Positions 17,078-26,082 of a stretch of 64,000 bases of DNA are shown here, in pieces. The notes under the pieces are model-generated. The model saw only the letters and a list, made by a program, of their open reading frames with translations. It searched no databases and was not told where the DNA came from. Source of the stretch: Sporomusa silvacetica DSM 10669 (lineage in GTDB: Bacteria; Bacillota; Negativicutes; Sporomusales; Sporomusaceae). A program made the translations under genes and the position numbers. Numbering within the stretch: position 1 is the stretch's first letter; each line of letters opens with the position of its first letter. The DNA lies in the NCBI RefSeq assembly GCF_002257705.1, contig NZ_LSLK01000092.1, positions 1-64,000 on the forward strand, given 5' to 3'.

Positions 17078-18100
17078 TTAGAATTGGCGCAAAAACCGCA
17101 TATCATTGTCAAAAAACAATCTGAGGTCATCAATACCGTAAGTTAGCATCGCAATCCGCTCTACCCCCATACCGAAAGCAAAGCCGCTGACTTTATCTGG
17201 ATCAAAACTGCTCATCTCAAGTACACGCGGATGGACCATGCCAGAACCCAAAATCTCCAACCAGCCTGTTCCTGAACATACACGACACCCTTTTCCTTCG
17301 CACATTACACAGGAAATATCCACTTCGGCGCTTGGCTCAGTAAACGGGAAAAAACTAGGACGAAACCGTACATTAACTCTGTTGCCAAACGTTTCTTTTA
17401 AAAATAACTCAAGTGTACCTTTTAAATCGGCAAAACTAATATTTTTATCAACTACCAACCCTTCCACCTGTTGGAACATCGGGGAATGGGTGGCATCATA
17501 ATCCCGTCGATATACTTTTCCGGGAGCAATAATTCGAATTGGTTGATTAGGTTCTGCCGACTGCAGTGTCCGGACCTGTACAGGTGAAGTATGCGTTCTA
17601 AGCAAGAACTCCTTAGTGATGTAAAAAGAGTCTTGCATATCACGAGCCGGATGATCCTGCGGCAGATTTAATGCTTCAAAGTTATAGTAGTCTTTTTCTA
17701 CTTCCGGACCCTCGGCAATTTCAAAGCCCAATCGCATAAAGGTGTCTTTGATCCGGTTTAAGGTCAGTGTCAGTGGATGTAAATGACCAATCTCAGTTGA
17801 ACGGCCTGGCAATGTTACGTCAATGGTTTCTGAAGCCAGTTTGCGGGAGAGTTCAGCCTGCTTCATGGTATCCAGCTTACTAGCAATAATATCTTCAATC
17901 TCATTTCTGATTTCATTAACCACTTGGCCTATCCGTGGTCGTTCTTCAGGGGTTAGTGCCCCAAGCCCACGTAGCATACCAGTTAATTGACCTTTTTTAC
18001 CTAAATATTTAATTTTTAGATCATTAAGCGCTTCTTTGGTGTCGATTGCAGACAACTCATTAAGCGCTGTGTCCCTTAATGAATTAAGTTCTTGTTCCAT
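17078..18100 (-). CDS. pheS: Phenylalanyl-tRNA synthetase alpha subunit
   Basis: 340 residues, usual length. N-terminal coiled coil (1-85) that contacts tRNA, then the class II catalytic core: motif 2 with VYRRDYDATHSPMFQQVEG, the FRPSFFPFTEPSAEVD signature, a Cys cluster CVMCEGKGCRVCSGTGW (zinc-finger-like insert as in many Firmicutes), and motif 3 GMGVERIAM. SD TAGGAGG. First gene of the pheST operon, under a T-box leader from which it is separated by a mobile repeat. Confidence 0.98.
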   Translation of the reverse strand: MEQELNSLRDTALNELSAIDTKEALNDLKIKYLGKKGQLTGMLRGLGALTPEERPRIGQVVNEIRNEIEDIIASKLDTMKQAELSRKLASETIDVTLPGRSTEIGHLHPLTLTLNRIKDTFMRLGFEIAEGPEVEKDYYNFEALNLPQDHPARDMQDSFYITKEFLLRTHTSPVQVRTLQSAEPNQPIRIIAPGKVYRRDYDATHSPMFQQVEGLVVDKNISFADLKGTLELFLKETFGNRVNVRFRPSFFPFTEPSAEVDISCVMCEGKGCRVCSGTGWLEILGSGMVHPRVLEMSSFDPDKVSGFAFGMGVERIAMLTYGIDDLRLFFDNDMRFLRQF

Positions 18101-18120
18101 ACATGCCTCCTAAAGAATAT

Positions 18121-18213
18121 AAGATAAGACTTGGCTTGTGCCAAGTCCGTTAGGACGTCGGCAGAAGCCTTAGTCGTTCAATCCAGGGAAAGTTAACCTT
18201 TCCATCTGGATAA
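18121..18213 (+). repeat. Dispersed repeat, module A copy 4
   Basis: Complete 90-bp copy: GACTTGGCTTGTGCCAAGTC hairpin, GGACGTCGGCAGAAGCC, TTAGTCGTTCAATCCAGGG, and TCCAGGGAAAG / CTTTCCATCTGGA hairpin, ending GGATAAG. It lies between the pheS T-box terminator and the pheS start, inside the transcribed leader. Confidence 0.9.
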
Positions 18214-18223
18214 GAATAAAAAT

Positions 18224-18605
18224 AAAAAGACTTCCAGCCCCAAGGGGCGAAAGTCTTGATTTCGCGGTACCACCCTAATTATACTCTATTTCCTGTAACG
18301 CGGAAAAAACGCCAGACCTACACAAGGATATCTCTTCAGCCCAGGTACTCAGAAGTGAACTTCTGTTAACTGTTTCAGTGCTGCTCTCAATCTCTGGCAG
18401 CATCCTCCCTGTAGGAAACGTGGCTAACATACTCTCTTCCTCATCGCACTGCATAAAATTTATATTAAATTATTGTAACCTTAACCGTTTATACCATAAA
18501 TACGCAGCAATGGAACCTGTAGCTTCAAACATTCTCCAGAAGAATTCGGCGGTCATCATCGTAAGACCACGCCCTCTCTGCCTAATGGCAATTTCCGTCA
18601 TTGCT
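18224..18605 (-). promoter_or_regulatory. T-box leader of pheST
   Basis: Minus strand carries the T-box sequence GGGTGGTACCGCG (complement at about 18262-18275) next to the terminator GACTTTCGCCCC / GGGGCTGGAAGTC with a T-rich tail. The 330 nt upstream hold the stem I region. T-box leaders sense uncharged tRNA, here presumably tRNA-Phe; the specifier codon was not assigned with certainty. Confidence 0.93.
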
Positions 18606-18611
18606 AAACGT

Positions 18612-18640
18612 ATTATATCATAGCACTTTAGAAATTACAA
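18612..18640 (-). promoter_or_regulatory. pheST promoter
   Basis: TTGTAA (18635-18640), 17 bp, TATAAT (18612-18617) on the minus strand. The -35 overlaps the stop codon of the upstream methyltransferase gene. Confidence 0.8.
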
Positions 18641-19447
18641 GGTTGCCCGCTGTCTTACTGCCTCATACAGTATTACGCCAGCAGCTACGGCAACATTCAG
18701 CGACTCTGCATGACCAACGAGTGGTATATTGAGGCAGGCATCAGCGGCGCTGATAAACTCAGGACTGATACCTTGACCTTCGTTACCTAAAACAATGGCT
18801 ACCGGATGGTTAAAATTAGCATGGTAATAAACGTCTGATTGCTGCAAACAGGTTGCCAGCAGCTTTATATCAGCCTGCTTGAGACTCTGTATTAGTTCAG
18901 CAGAAGACAAGCCCTCCATTACCGGCAGGTGAAATAAAGAACCCATTGTTGCCCGTACAGTCTTGCCAGCATAGATATCGGCCGACCCTTTCAGCGCAAT
19001 AACCCCGGTACAGCCGGCAGCATCTGCAGTACGAATGATAGTTCCTGCATTACCCGGGTCTTGAACACCATCCAAAACAACAAGTAATGGCAGCTTATCT
19101 TGTCTAAGAAGCAGCTGTTCAATAGAAAACTGACGCTTTTTTAAGACAACCATAATTCCTTGTGGCTGCTCAGTATCTGAAATCTTATTGTAAATATCCT
19201 CTGATACTACGACCATGCGGCAATCTGCAGCCGATAATCGTTCAATGACAGCCTTGGCCCGTTCACGTGCAGCGGCTTCTTCCGTATAAATGCACATCTT
19301 TACAGGCCAAGCAGCGTTAGCACATTCTTCGACCAGACGCACACCCTCTGCCAGAAACATGCCCAGCCTATCCCGGTATTTTCGTTGGTGAAGTGAGGCT
19401 ATTTCCTTAATCAACTTGTTAGTAGCGCTGGAAATATACTCGCTCAC
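18635..19447 (-). CDS. TrmH/SpoU-family RNA 2'-O-methyltransferase
   Basis: 270 residues. N-terminal substrate-binding domain (1-105), then the SPOUT knot with VVLDGVQDPGNAGTIIRTADAAG, the IVLGNEGQGIS motif and SLNVAVAAGVILYE. Such enzymes methylate ribose in rRNA or tRNA; the lineage next to pheST is often annotated as a 23S rRNA methyltransferase, but the target is not provable here. The GTG start overlaps the trkA stop (GTGA), showing translational coupling. Confidence 0.92.
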   Translation of the reverse strand: MSEYISSATNKLIKEIASLHQRKYRDRLGMFLAEGVRLVEECANAAWPVKMCIYTEEAAARERAKAVIERLSAADCRMVVVSEDIYNKISDTEQPQGIMVVLKKRQFSIEQLLLRQDKLPLLVVLDGVQDPGNAGTIIRTADAAGCTGVIALKGSADIYAGKTVRATMGSLFHLPVMEGLSSAELIQSLKQADIKLLATCLQQSDVYYHANFNHPVAIVLGNEGQGISPEFISAADACLNIPLVGHAESLNVAVAAGVILYEAVRQRATL

Positions 19448-20106
19448 TCTAATTCCTCCATCTTTTGAATCCCCTTAGATTGCCCTATTAAAATCAGTAT
19501 GTCCCCTGTCCTAATTTTCTCGTCAGAAGGCGGTGGTACAATAAGTGCTTCATTCCTTTTTATCGCTACAACGTTTAGTTCATATTTTACCCGCAGATTG
19601 GTCTCTGCCAAGCTGCGGCCTACCAATATTTTCGGCGCAGTAATCTCGGCAACACTCAGATCTGGTGACAGTTCAATATATTCTAACACGTTAGTTGATA
19701 CTAAGTTATGGGCAACTCTCAGTCCCATGTCACGCTCAGGATATACAACACGGTCTGCACCAATTTTGGTTAACATTTTACCATGGAGTTCAGTACGGGC
19801 TTTGGCAACAATGTATTTTACGCCAAGCTCCTTTAAAAGTAATGTCGTTAAAACATTAGACTGAATGTCTTCCCCAATAGCAACAACAACAACATCAAAA
19901 TTGCGGATACCCAATGCTTTTAATGAATTTTCATCAGTGGTGTCGGCCTGAACAACATGGGTTACTGTTTCACTAATTTTTTGGACTTGCTCTTCGTTCA
20001 TATCAATAGCCAGTACCTCATGGCCAAGCTTAAATAAAGTGGTAGCAATACTGCTGCCAAACCGTCCTAATCCAATTACCGCGAATTGCTTGTTATTATT
20101 TTTCAT
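19444..20106 (-). CDS. ktrA: Potassium uptake regulatory subunit (KtrA/TrkA family)
   Basis: 220 residues: an RCK_N Rossmann domain (GLGRFGSSIATTLFKLGHEVLAID) and an RCK_C domain (about 135-220). It forms a cytoplasmic ring that gates the membrane subunit in response to nucleotides; in Firmicutes the RCK_C domain often binds c-di-AMP. Lies 14 bp after ktrB on the same strand, so one operon with it and the methyltransferase. Confidence 0.93.
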   Translation of the reverse strand: MKNNNKQFAVIGLGRFGSSIATTLFKLGHEVLAIDMNEEQVQKISETVTHVVQADTTDENSLKALGIRNFDVVVVAIGEDIQSNVLTTLLLKELGVKYIVAKARTELHGKMLTKIGADRVVYPERDMGLRVAHNLVSTNVLEYIELSPDLSVAEITAPKILVGRSLAETNLRVKYELNVVAIKRNEALIVPPPSDEKIRTGDILILIGQSKGIQKMEELE

Positions 20107-20120
20107 TCATTATCTCTCCT

Positions 20121-21488
20121 CTAACCAATGAGTAGTTTTCCTTCCGGATACTGTAAGTTCCCCTTGCGGTTTTTTAAAGCCAGTGCTAATGCTAATGTAA
20201 CTGGCCCAACCCTCCCGGCAAACATTGTTATGATAAGCCAGATTTTTCCTGGCATTGTCAGCGTCGGTGTAATACCTGTTGTTAGACCAACCGTACCGAA
20301 CGCCGACGTTGTCTCAAATAATAAATTAATGAAGGGCTGGTTTTCCGTAATACTCAACATCATGGTTACAAAAATAACCACAACAGCTGAGAGCAGCATT
20401 ACTGAGAATGCTTTATAAATAATGGATTGAGGTATTCGCCGTTCAAACAATTCCGCATCCTGGCGGCCTCTAATTAAGGCCCAGATAGCTGCTGCCAAAA
20501 CACCGGTTGTCGAAGTCTTAATACCACCGCCGGTAGAAGTCGGAGATGCACCAATAAACATGAGTATTACCATGAAAAATAGGGTCGCATCAGTAAGTTT
20601 ACTCAGATCTACAGTATTCCAACCGGCAGTACGTGTTGTCACTGACTGAAAGTAGCTGGCCAAAATTTTCCCCTGCCAGGATAAGCTACCCAATGTGTTA
20701 AGGTTATTATATTCAAGTAAAAAAATCACAATTGAACCGAAGACAATCAGCACTACGCTCGTTATTAAAACCACCTTAGAATGAAGCGATAACCTATCAA
20801 ACCGGCGGTTTGTCCACACATCAGCAATAACAGTAAAACCAATACCACCTAAAATTATAAGCAGCGAAATGACTACATTAATTGCAATATCATCAACATA
20901 GCCAGTTGCGCTGGAAAACTTGCCGGTAACACTTCCCAACAAGTCAAACCCTGCATTGCAAAAGGAGGAAATCGCATGCCAGTAACCAAAATAGATGCCT
21001 TTCAAACCGAAGTCCTGATACCAGCGGATTGCAAGGATAGTACCACCAATAAATTCGATCAGTAGCGTCACTTTAATGATATATTGGGTTAATCGTACAA
21101 CTCCAGCTATTGTAAACTGATTCAACGCCTCTTGCATAACCAGGCGTTGCCTCAAATTAATTTTTTTGCCAATAAGTATTGCCATTAGCGTGGACATGGC
21201 CATTATGCCCAGACCGCCGGCTTGAATTAAACTTATTATCACAAGCTGGCCAAATAGCGAAAAGTAGGTACCGGTATCGACAACTACCAGCCCTGTCACA
21301 CAAACTGCCGATGTCGCCGTAAATAAGGCATCAATAAAAGGTAAGCCTGTCCCTGCCACCGCCGCTATTGGCAGCATTAGCAAAAGCGCCCCGCCCAATA
21401 TCAGCCCGGCAAACCCCAATACCAATATCTGGTATGGAGTAAGCTTCCATTGAGTGATATCGAGTAGGTTAACAAATTTTACTTCCAA
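20121..21488 (-). CDS. ktrB: Potassium uptake channel subunit (KtrB/TrkH family)
   Basis: 455 residues with about ten membrane segments and four pore loops: ATSAVCVTGL, SSFCNAGFDL, TTRTAGWNTVDL and TSAFGTVGLTTG, each with the selectivity-filter Gly. Moves K+ (often with Na+) inward. TTG start with SD GGTGGAG at good spacing. Operon order ktrB-ktrA-methyltransferase. Confidence 0.95.
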   Translation of the reverse strand: MEVKFVNLLDITQWKLTPYQILVLGFAGLILGGALLLMLPIAAVAGTGLPFIDALFTATSAVCVTGLVVVDTGTYFSLFGQLVIISLIQAGGLGIMAMSTLMAILIGKKINLRQRLVMQEALNQFTIAGVVRLTQYIIKVTLLIEFIGGTILAIRWYQDFGLKGIYFGYWHAISSFCNAGFDLLGSVTGKFSSATGYVDDIAINVVISLLIILGGIGFTVIADVWTNRRFDRLSLHSKVVLITSVVLIVFGSIVIFLLEYNNLNTLGSLSWQGKILASYFQSVTTRTAGWNTVDLSKLTDATLFFMVILMFIGASPTSTGGGIKTSTTGVLAAAIWALIRGRQDAELFERRIPQSIIYKAFSVMLLSAVVVIFVTMMLSITENQPFINLLFETTSAFGTVGLTTGITPTLTMPGKIWLIITMFAGRVGPVTLALALALKNRKGNLQYPEGKLLIG

Positions 21489-21548
21489 AATTCTCCACCC
21501 CTAAATCTATTAATACGTAACGATTATACTCAAATTTAGAAAACTAAA

Positions 21549-21582
21549 CAACCCCCCGCTCGCCATGCGCCGGGGGGTTATA
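21549..21582. terminator. GC-rich terminator hairpin upstream of ktrB
   Basis: CCCCCC/GGGGGG stem with inner GGCG pairing, T-containing tracts on both sides (TTATATAT on plus, TTGTTTAG on minus). Likely ends the aldolase transcript after reading through the repeat at 21596. Confidence 0.75.
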
Positions 21583-21595
21583 TATGTCTGTTGTT

Positions 21596-21688
21596 GTCCA
21601 GATGGAAAGTATAACTTTCCCTGGATTGAACGACTAAGGCTTCTACCGACGTCCTAAAGGACTTGGTACAAGCCAAGTCTTATCTTAT
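21596..21688 (-). repeat. Dispersed repeat, module A copy 5
   Basis: Complete copy in reverse orientation (GTCCAGATGGAAAG ... GGACTTGGTACAAGCCAAGTC ... TTATC). It lies between the aldolase stop codon and the terminator hairpin, with its TCCAG end facing the hairpin. Confidence 0.9.
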
Positions 21689-21691
21689 CAG

Positions 21692-22540
21692 CTATATTGC
21701 TTTTGAGATGCAGTCGAAAGATAACATATACCTACGGACTGAATCTTTAACGCCATTTTTAACCATTGACATTAAGTAAATATAATTGGCAGACTGATTT
21801 TTGGCTAATTCAGCTTTTATTGTTTCAGCGGCTGCCAGCGACATATCTGTAGCAATATTAATTTTTGTTATGCCAGACTGAATTGAGCTATAGTAATCTT
21901 CTTTAGTAAGTTTTGAACCACCATGCATAACAAGTGGTACATTAACCGTACTATTAAGTTCAGCGAGCCTCGAGAAATTAAGTTTGGGATCGCCGTGATA
22001 GACCCCATGATTTGTCCCTACTGCTACGGCTAATGCATCCACTTTGGTTTTCTCTACAAAAGTATGGGCCATCTCTGGCTTAACGAAATTTTCTTCATTT
22101 ATATCTTTTATATTACCATAACAACCAACATAGCCCAATTCACCCTCGACTGATACACCGAGAGAATGGGCTATGCGAGTAATTTCCTTAGTGCGTTTTA
22201 AGTTTTCTTCGAAAGACAATGCTGAACCGTCAAACATAACAGACGTGAATCCCCAGCGAATGGCTTTCATCACCCCTTCATAAGTATGTCCATGGTCAAG
22301 ATGGAGAGCCACAGGCACAGAGGCCTTTTGGGCAGCTCTGCTCATTGCAGCACTCAGGGTATCAACATCGACAAATTTAAATAATCGCTCAGGAATGCCA
22401 AGCACCAGGGGAGTCTTTAGTTCTTCTGCCACCTCAATAACAGCGCCTAACGTCTCAAAGTTAAATACATTAAAACCACCAACTGCATACTTTCTTTTTC
22501 TTGCATCCTGGAGTAATTCTTTCATTGCTACTAGGGCCAA
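21692..22540 (-). CDS. Class II aldolase, fructose-bisphosphate/ketose type
   Basis: 282 residues, zinc-dependent class II aldolase. Visible: YAVGGFNVFNFETL, HLDHGHTYE (catalytic Asp and zinc His), VEGELGYVG, GTNHGVYHG and VMHGGSKLTKEDY. It splits fructose-1,6-bisphosphate or a related ketose bisphosphate in the cytoplasm; substrate (FBP, tagatose-BP) is not decided by sequence. TTG start with SD AAGGAGG. Single gene. Confidence 0.9.
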   Translation of the reverse strand: MALVAMKELLQDARKRKYAVGGFNVFNFETLGAVIEVAEELKTPLVLGIPERLFKFVDVDTLSAAMSRAAQKASVPVALHLDHGHTYEGVMKAIRWGFTSVMFDGSALSFEENLKRTKEITRIAHSLGVSVEGELGYVGCYGNIKDINEENFVKPEMAHTFVEKTKVDALAVAVGTNHGVYHGDPKLNFSRLAELNSTVNVPLVMHGGSKLTKEDYYSSIQSGITKINIATDMSLAAAETIKAELAKNQSANYIYLMSMVKNGVKDSVRRYMLSFDCISKAI

Positions 22541-22724
22541 GGTGAACTCCTCCTTTTGTTTTATTAAACAAATTTTAAATTGCCAGTTGTTATATAATGT
22601 TTATTCGCCATGAGCCTAAAAAAACCTGCCAATTATCCCAAAATTTAAATAAATCAAATTTTCCAAGTTATTTTCCCTAATTGGATTTGTTTACTAGTAA
22701 TACCAATATTTATAAATATTATGC

Positions 22725-22759
22725 ATAAAAAAATTCCCGAAAAAATTCGGGAATTTTTA
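22725..22759 (-). terminator. infC-rpmI-rplT terminator
   Basis: AATTCCCGAA / TTCGGGAATT hairpin with T-run on the minus strand, 10 bp after the rplT stop. Confidence 0.92.
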
Positions 22760-22768
22760 AGGCTTTTC

Positions 22769-23125
22769 TTATTTCAGTTGGTCCTTAGCAGCGTTTACTA
22801 ACTTACCAAATGCAGGCATATCGTTAACTGCCATGTCGGCCAACATTTTACGGTTAACTTCTACACCAGCTTTTTTGAGTCCGTTAATAAGCTGACTGTA
22901 AGAAATACCACTAATACGGGCGGCAGCATTAATCCGGGTAATCCATAGTTTACGGAAGTCGCCTTTTTTGGTGCGACGGTCAGCACGTGCATAGTACAGT
23001 GCTTTCATCACGGTTTCGTTAGCTTTTTTGAAGAGCTTACTCTTGGAACCACGATAACCTTTGGCTAATTTAAGTATTTTTTTATGACGTCTATGTGCAG
23101 TAACGCCTTTTTTAACTCTTGGCAT
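22769..23125 (-). CDS. rplT: 50S ribosomal protein L20
   Basis: 118 residues, very basic, with the L20 start MPRVKKGVTAHRRHKKILK and the SYSQLINGLKKAGVEVNRK motif. Needed for 50S assembly. In Firmicutes L20 also represses its own operon by binding the infC leader. Third gene of infC-rpmI-rplT. Confidence 0.98.
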   Translation of the reverse strand: MPRVKKGVTAHRRHKKILKLAKGYRGSKSKLFKKANETVMKALYYARADRRTKKGDFRKLWITRINAAARISGISYSQLINGLKKAGVEVNRKMLADMAVNDMPAFGKLVNAAKDQLK

Positions 23126-23165
23126 GTCAGATACCTCCTGATGTACTTATAAATTGTTTATAGCT

Positions 23166-23363
23166 CTAGGCGTAAGGAAGCATTTTCACTACGCGTTCGT
23201 GGTCAGATTTGCTAACCATAGCCGCTTTACGCAGGTTGCGTTTACGCGACGGAGATTTTTTCTCAAGAATGTGGCTTTTAAAAGCTTTGGAACGTTTAAA
23301 TTCACCGCTGCCGGTTACTCTGAAACGTTTAGCAGCGCTTCGGCGTGTTTTCATTTTTGGCAT
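23166..23363 (-). CDS. rpmI: 50S ribosomal protein L35
   Basis: 65 residues, MPKMKTRRSAAKRF start, basic throughout, normal size. Middle gene of the infC-rpmI-rplT operon. Confidence 0.98.
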   Translation of the reverse strand: MPKMKTRRSAAKRFRVTGSGEFKRSKAFKSHILEKKSPSRKRNLRKAAMVSKSDHERVVKMLPYA

Positions 23364-23384
23364 AGTAAGATATCCCCTTTCTAT

Positions 23385-23918
23385 TTAGGTGCTAGATTGT
23401 GTAGTATTGGGCTTAGGAGCTACAATCATAATCATATTTTTACCTTCGAGCTTGGCATCACGTTCGATATTAGCCATTTCCTTAAGTAAGGTAGCCATTC
23501 GCACCAGCACTTGTCTGCCAAGTTCAGGATGAGAAAGTTCCCTTCCTCTGAACATGATTGTTACTTTGACTTTGTCGCCATCTTCTAAAAAGCGTTGGGC
23601 ATTCTTTAGCTTCACATTAAAGTCATGGTCCTCAATGTTGGGACGCAGTTTAACTTCTTTAATGGAAACTACCTTTTGCTTTTTCTTGACTTCTTTATCA
23701 CGTTTTTGTTGCTCATACCGGAATTTGCCAAAATCCATGATCCGGCATACCGGCGGTTTAGCAGTTGGTGCTACTTCTACTAAATCAAGATTTTGCTCCC
23801 CCGCTATACGCAACGCGTCTCTTAGCGACATAATCCCTAATGGCTCATTTGTGCTGCTGGTTACGCGAACATCCTTTGCCCGAATCTCTTCGTTAATCTT
23901 TAAAGTCTCTTTGCTAAT
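23385..23918 (-). CDS. infC: Translation initiation factor IF-3 (AUU start)
   Basis: 177 residues when read from the ATT codon at 23916-23918. The first ATG lies 29 codons inside the gene and would remove KINEEIRAKDVRV, a conserved part of the IF-3 N-domain. The SD AGGAGG is 9 nt before the ATT. AUU as infC start is known in many bacteria, where IF-3 itself discriminates against it and so limits its own synthesis. C-domain: KEVKLRPNIEDHDFNVK, MFRGRELSHPELG. First gene of the operon, preceded by an L20-type leader. Confidence 0.95.
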   Translation of the reverse strand: MSKETLKINEEIRAKDVRVTSSTNEPLGIMSLRDALRIAGEQNLDLVEVAPTAKPPVCRIMDFGKFRYEQQKRDKEVKKKQKVVSIKEVKLRPNIEDHDFNVKLKNAQRFLEDGDKVKVTIMFRGRELSHPELGRQVLVRMATLLKEMANIERDAKLEGKNMIMIVAPKPNTTQSST

Positions 23919-23939
23919 TGCCGCTCACCTCCTGATATA

Positions 23940-24095
23940 CTTTGTTTCAATGTAAAATAAAAAACGGGTGGCATAGACCACCCGCGCAATAGCATAACTA
24001 AATCGTTTTGCTTACTATAACCTTACCAACAACATGTAATGCGTTGTAAGGTGAGAAGTGGATGGCTTCTGCTTAATGCAATATTTAAATCACTT
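23940..24095 (-). promoter_or_regulatory. infC operon leader (L20-type attenuator)
   Basis: Minus strand: GCAGAAGCCATCCACTTCTCACC segment near the 5' end, a CCTTACAACGC / GCG..GGTAAGG-like long-range pairing, and the CGGGTGG/CCACCCG terminator with a T-run just before the infC SD. This is the arrangement of Firmicute L20/infC leaders, where L20 binding favours termination. Assignment by pattern, not covariance search. Confidence 0.8.
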
Positions 24096-24099
24096 GATT

Positions 24100-24128
24100 A
24101 TAATAACATCTAATTTCAGGTAAGTCAA
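24100..24128 (-). promoter_or_regulatory. infC operon promoter
   Basis: TTGACT (24123-24128), 17 bp, TATTAT (24100-24105) on the minus strand, about 20 bp beyond the thrS stop. Confidence 0.75.
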
Positions 24129-24146
24129 GCTATTTTCGACAGCCTA

Positions 24147-26057
24147 TTAGCTTTTGGCAGCAATTTCAGCAATTGCCATTGTAATAAAATCATCAATAGG
24201 CATTGCTCCAACATCCCCTTGCCCCCGTTTACGAACAGCCACAGTACGGGTTTCCGCTTCTTTGTCGCCCACCACAAGCATGTAAGGTAACTTTTGCATC
24301 TGACTTTCGCGAATTTTGTAGCCAATCTTTTCATTGCGATCATCCACTTCAACGCGAATATCCTGGTCAAGCATGCTTTGTGCAAGTTCTCTGGCATACT
24401 CAGCATGACGTTCACTTATTGGTAATATCTTAACCTGTACAGGTGCTAACCATATTGGGAATGCTCCGGCATAATGTTCAATTAAAATACCGATAAAGCG
24501 TTCTAAACTACCATAAGCTACCCGGTGAATCATTACCGGACGATGTTTAAGTCCATCTTCGCCGATATAATTTAAGTCAAATTTTTCCGGCATCAGCATA
24601 TCCAGCTGAATGGTACCACATTGCCAGGTACGGCCGATGGAATCTTGAAGGTGGAAATCAATTTTGGGACCGTAGAAAGCACCATCTCCCGGATTAATTT
24701 TAAAAGGCATTTCCAGCTCTTCTAGTGCTTCTTTAAGAGCGGTTGTCGCCGTTTCCCATATTTCATCAGAACCCATGGCTTTTTCCGGTTTAGTACTTAG
24801 TTCTGCATGATAGGATAATCCAAAAACGCTGTATACTGTATTGAAAAGTTCAATAACCTTCTTAATCTCAGTCTTAATTTGTGATGGCAACATAAAAATG
24901 TGGGCATCATCCTGGGTGAAGCTGCGTACCCGCATAAGTCCATGCAGTGCTCCTGAAAGCTCATGACGGTGAACAAGTCCTAATTCGCAGGTCCGTAGCG
25001 GCAGGTCCCGATAACTGTGGTGCTGCGTACGATATACCAAAATCCCCCCGGGGCAATTCATCGGCTTAACTGCATAGCCTTCTTCATCTATCTTAGTGAA
25101 ATACATATTTTCACGGTAATGATCCCAGTGACCGGATTGTTGCCACAGTTTTTGGTGCAGGATAATAGGGGTTTTAATTTCCTGATAGCCAAATTTTAGG
25201 TGCAACTTACGCCAGAAAGCCTCAAGTTCGTTACGAACAACCATACCTTTCGGATGGAAAAAAGGAAATCCCGGACCTTCTTCCTGGATACTGAACAAAT
25301 CAAGCTCGCGGCCTAGTTTGCGGTGGTCACGTTTGGCCGCCTCTTCCATCATAGTGATATATGCATCTAAATCAGCTTTCTTTTCAAAGGAAGTTCCATA
25401 GATACGTTGCAGCATTTTGCGTTTTTCGTCCCCACGCCAGTAAGCACCAGCAATACTCTGCAGCTTGATAGCCTTAACCCGACCAGTAGCTGTAACATGA
25501 GGTCCTGCACATAAGTCAACAAATTCGCCTTGCTTATAGAGAGATATCGCCACATCTTCCGGTAAATCGCGAATAAGCTCCTGTTTATATACCTCATCTT
25601 GTGCTGCAAACAGCTGAAGGGCTTCTTCGCGGCTAACCGCCTTGCGCTCAAGCGGCAAATTTTCTTTTACTATTTTCTCCATCTCAGCCTGAATTTTTAC
25701 TAAATCTTCAGGGGTAAACGTATGAGCAGTATCAAAGTCATAGTAAAAACCATTGGCAATTGATGGGCCAATACCCAATTTTACATCACCGTACAGACGT
25801 TTAACGGCTTGAGCAAGAATATGTGAGGAGGTATGGCGCAAAGCAGCTTTGCCATCCTCATCTTCAAATGTTAAGAATTCAACATTGGCGTCATTTTCCA
25901 ATGTGGCAGTCAGGTCGGTTGCTTGACCATTTACCTTAGCGACCAATGCTGCCTTTTCCAAGTTGCGACTAATGGATTTTGCAGCTTCAGCTAAGGTTAT
26001 TCCCTGTTCAACCTCACGTACGGATCCGTCCTTTAATATCATCTTAATTTTACTCAT
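24147..26057 (-). CDS. thrS: Threonyl-tRNA synthetase
   Basis: 636 residues, full length. N-terminal TGS domain (1-62), editing domain with HTSSHILAQAVKRL (zinc/editing His), class II core with MNCPGG (zinc Cys), motif 2 ELGLVHRHELSGALHGL, motif 3 and the C-terminal anticodon domain (PVQVKILPISERH). SD AGGAGG. Controlled by its own T-box; ytxC lies upstream, the same order as in Bacillus. Confidence 0.98.
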   Translation of the reverse strand: MSKIKMILKDGSVREVEQGITLAEAAKSISRNLEKAALVAKVNGQATDLTATLENDANVEFLTFEDEDGKAALRHTSSHILAQAVKRLYGDVKLGIGPSIANGFYYDFDTAHTFTPEDLVKIQAEMEKIVKENLPLERKAVSREEALQLFAAQDEVYKQELIRDLPEDVAISLYKQGEFVDLCAGPHVTATGRVKAIKLQSIAGAYWRGDEKRKMLQRIYGTSFEKKADLDAYITMMEEAAKRDHRKLGRELDLFSIQEEGPGFPFFHPKGMVVRNELEAFWRKLHLKFGYQEIKTPIILHQKLWQQSGHWDHYRENMYFTKIDEEGYAVKPMNCPGGILVYRTQHHSYRDLPLRTCELGLVHRHELSGALHGLMRVRSFTQDDAHIFMLPSQIKTEIKKVIELFNTVYSVFGLSYHAELSTKPEKAMGSDEIWETATTALKEALEELEMPFKINPGDGAFYGPKIDFHLQDSIGRTWQCGTIQLDMLMPEKFDLNYIGEDGLKHRPVMIHRVAYGSLERFIGILIEHYAGAFPIWLAPVQVKILPISERHAEYARELAQSMLDQDIRVEVDDRNEKIGYKIRESQMQKLPYMLVVGDKEAETRTVAVRKRGQGDVGAMPIDDFITMAIAEIAAKS

Positions 26058-26082
26058 GTTTTGGTAGCCTCCTTTAACCCAA

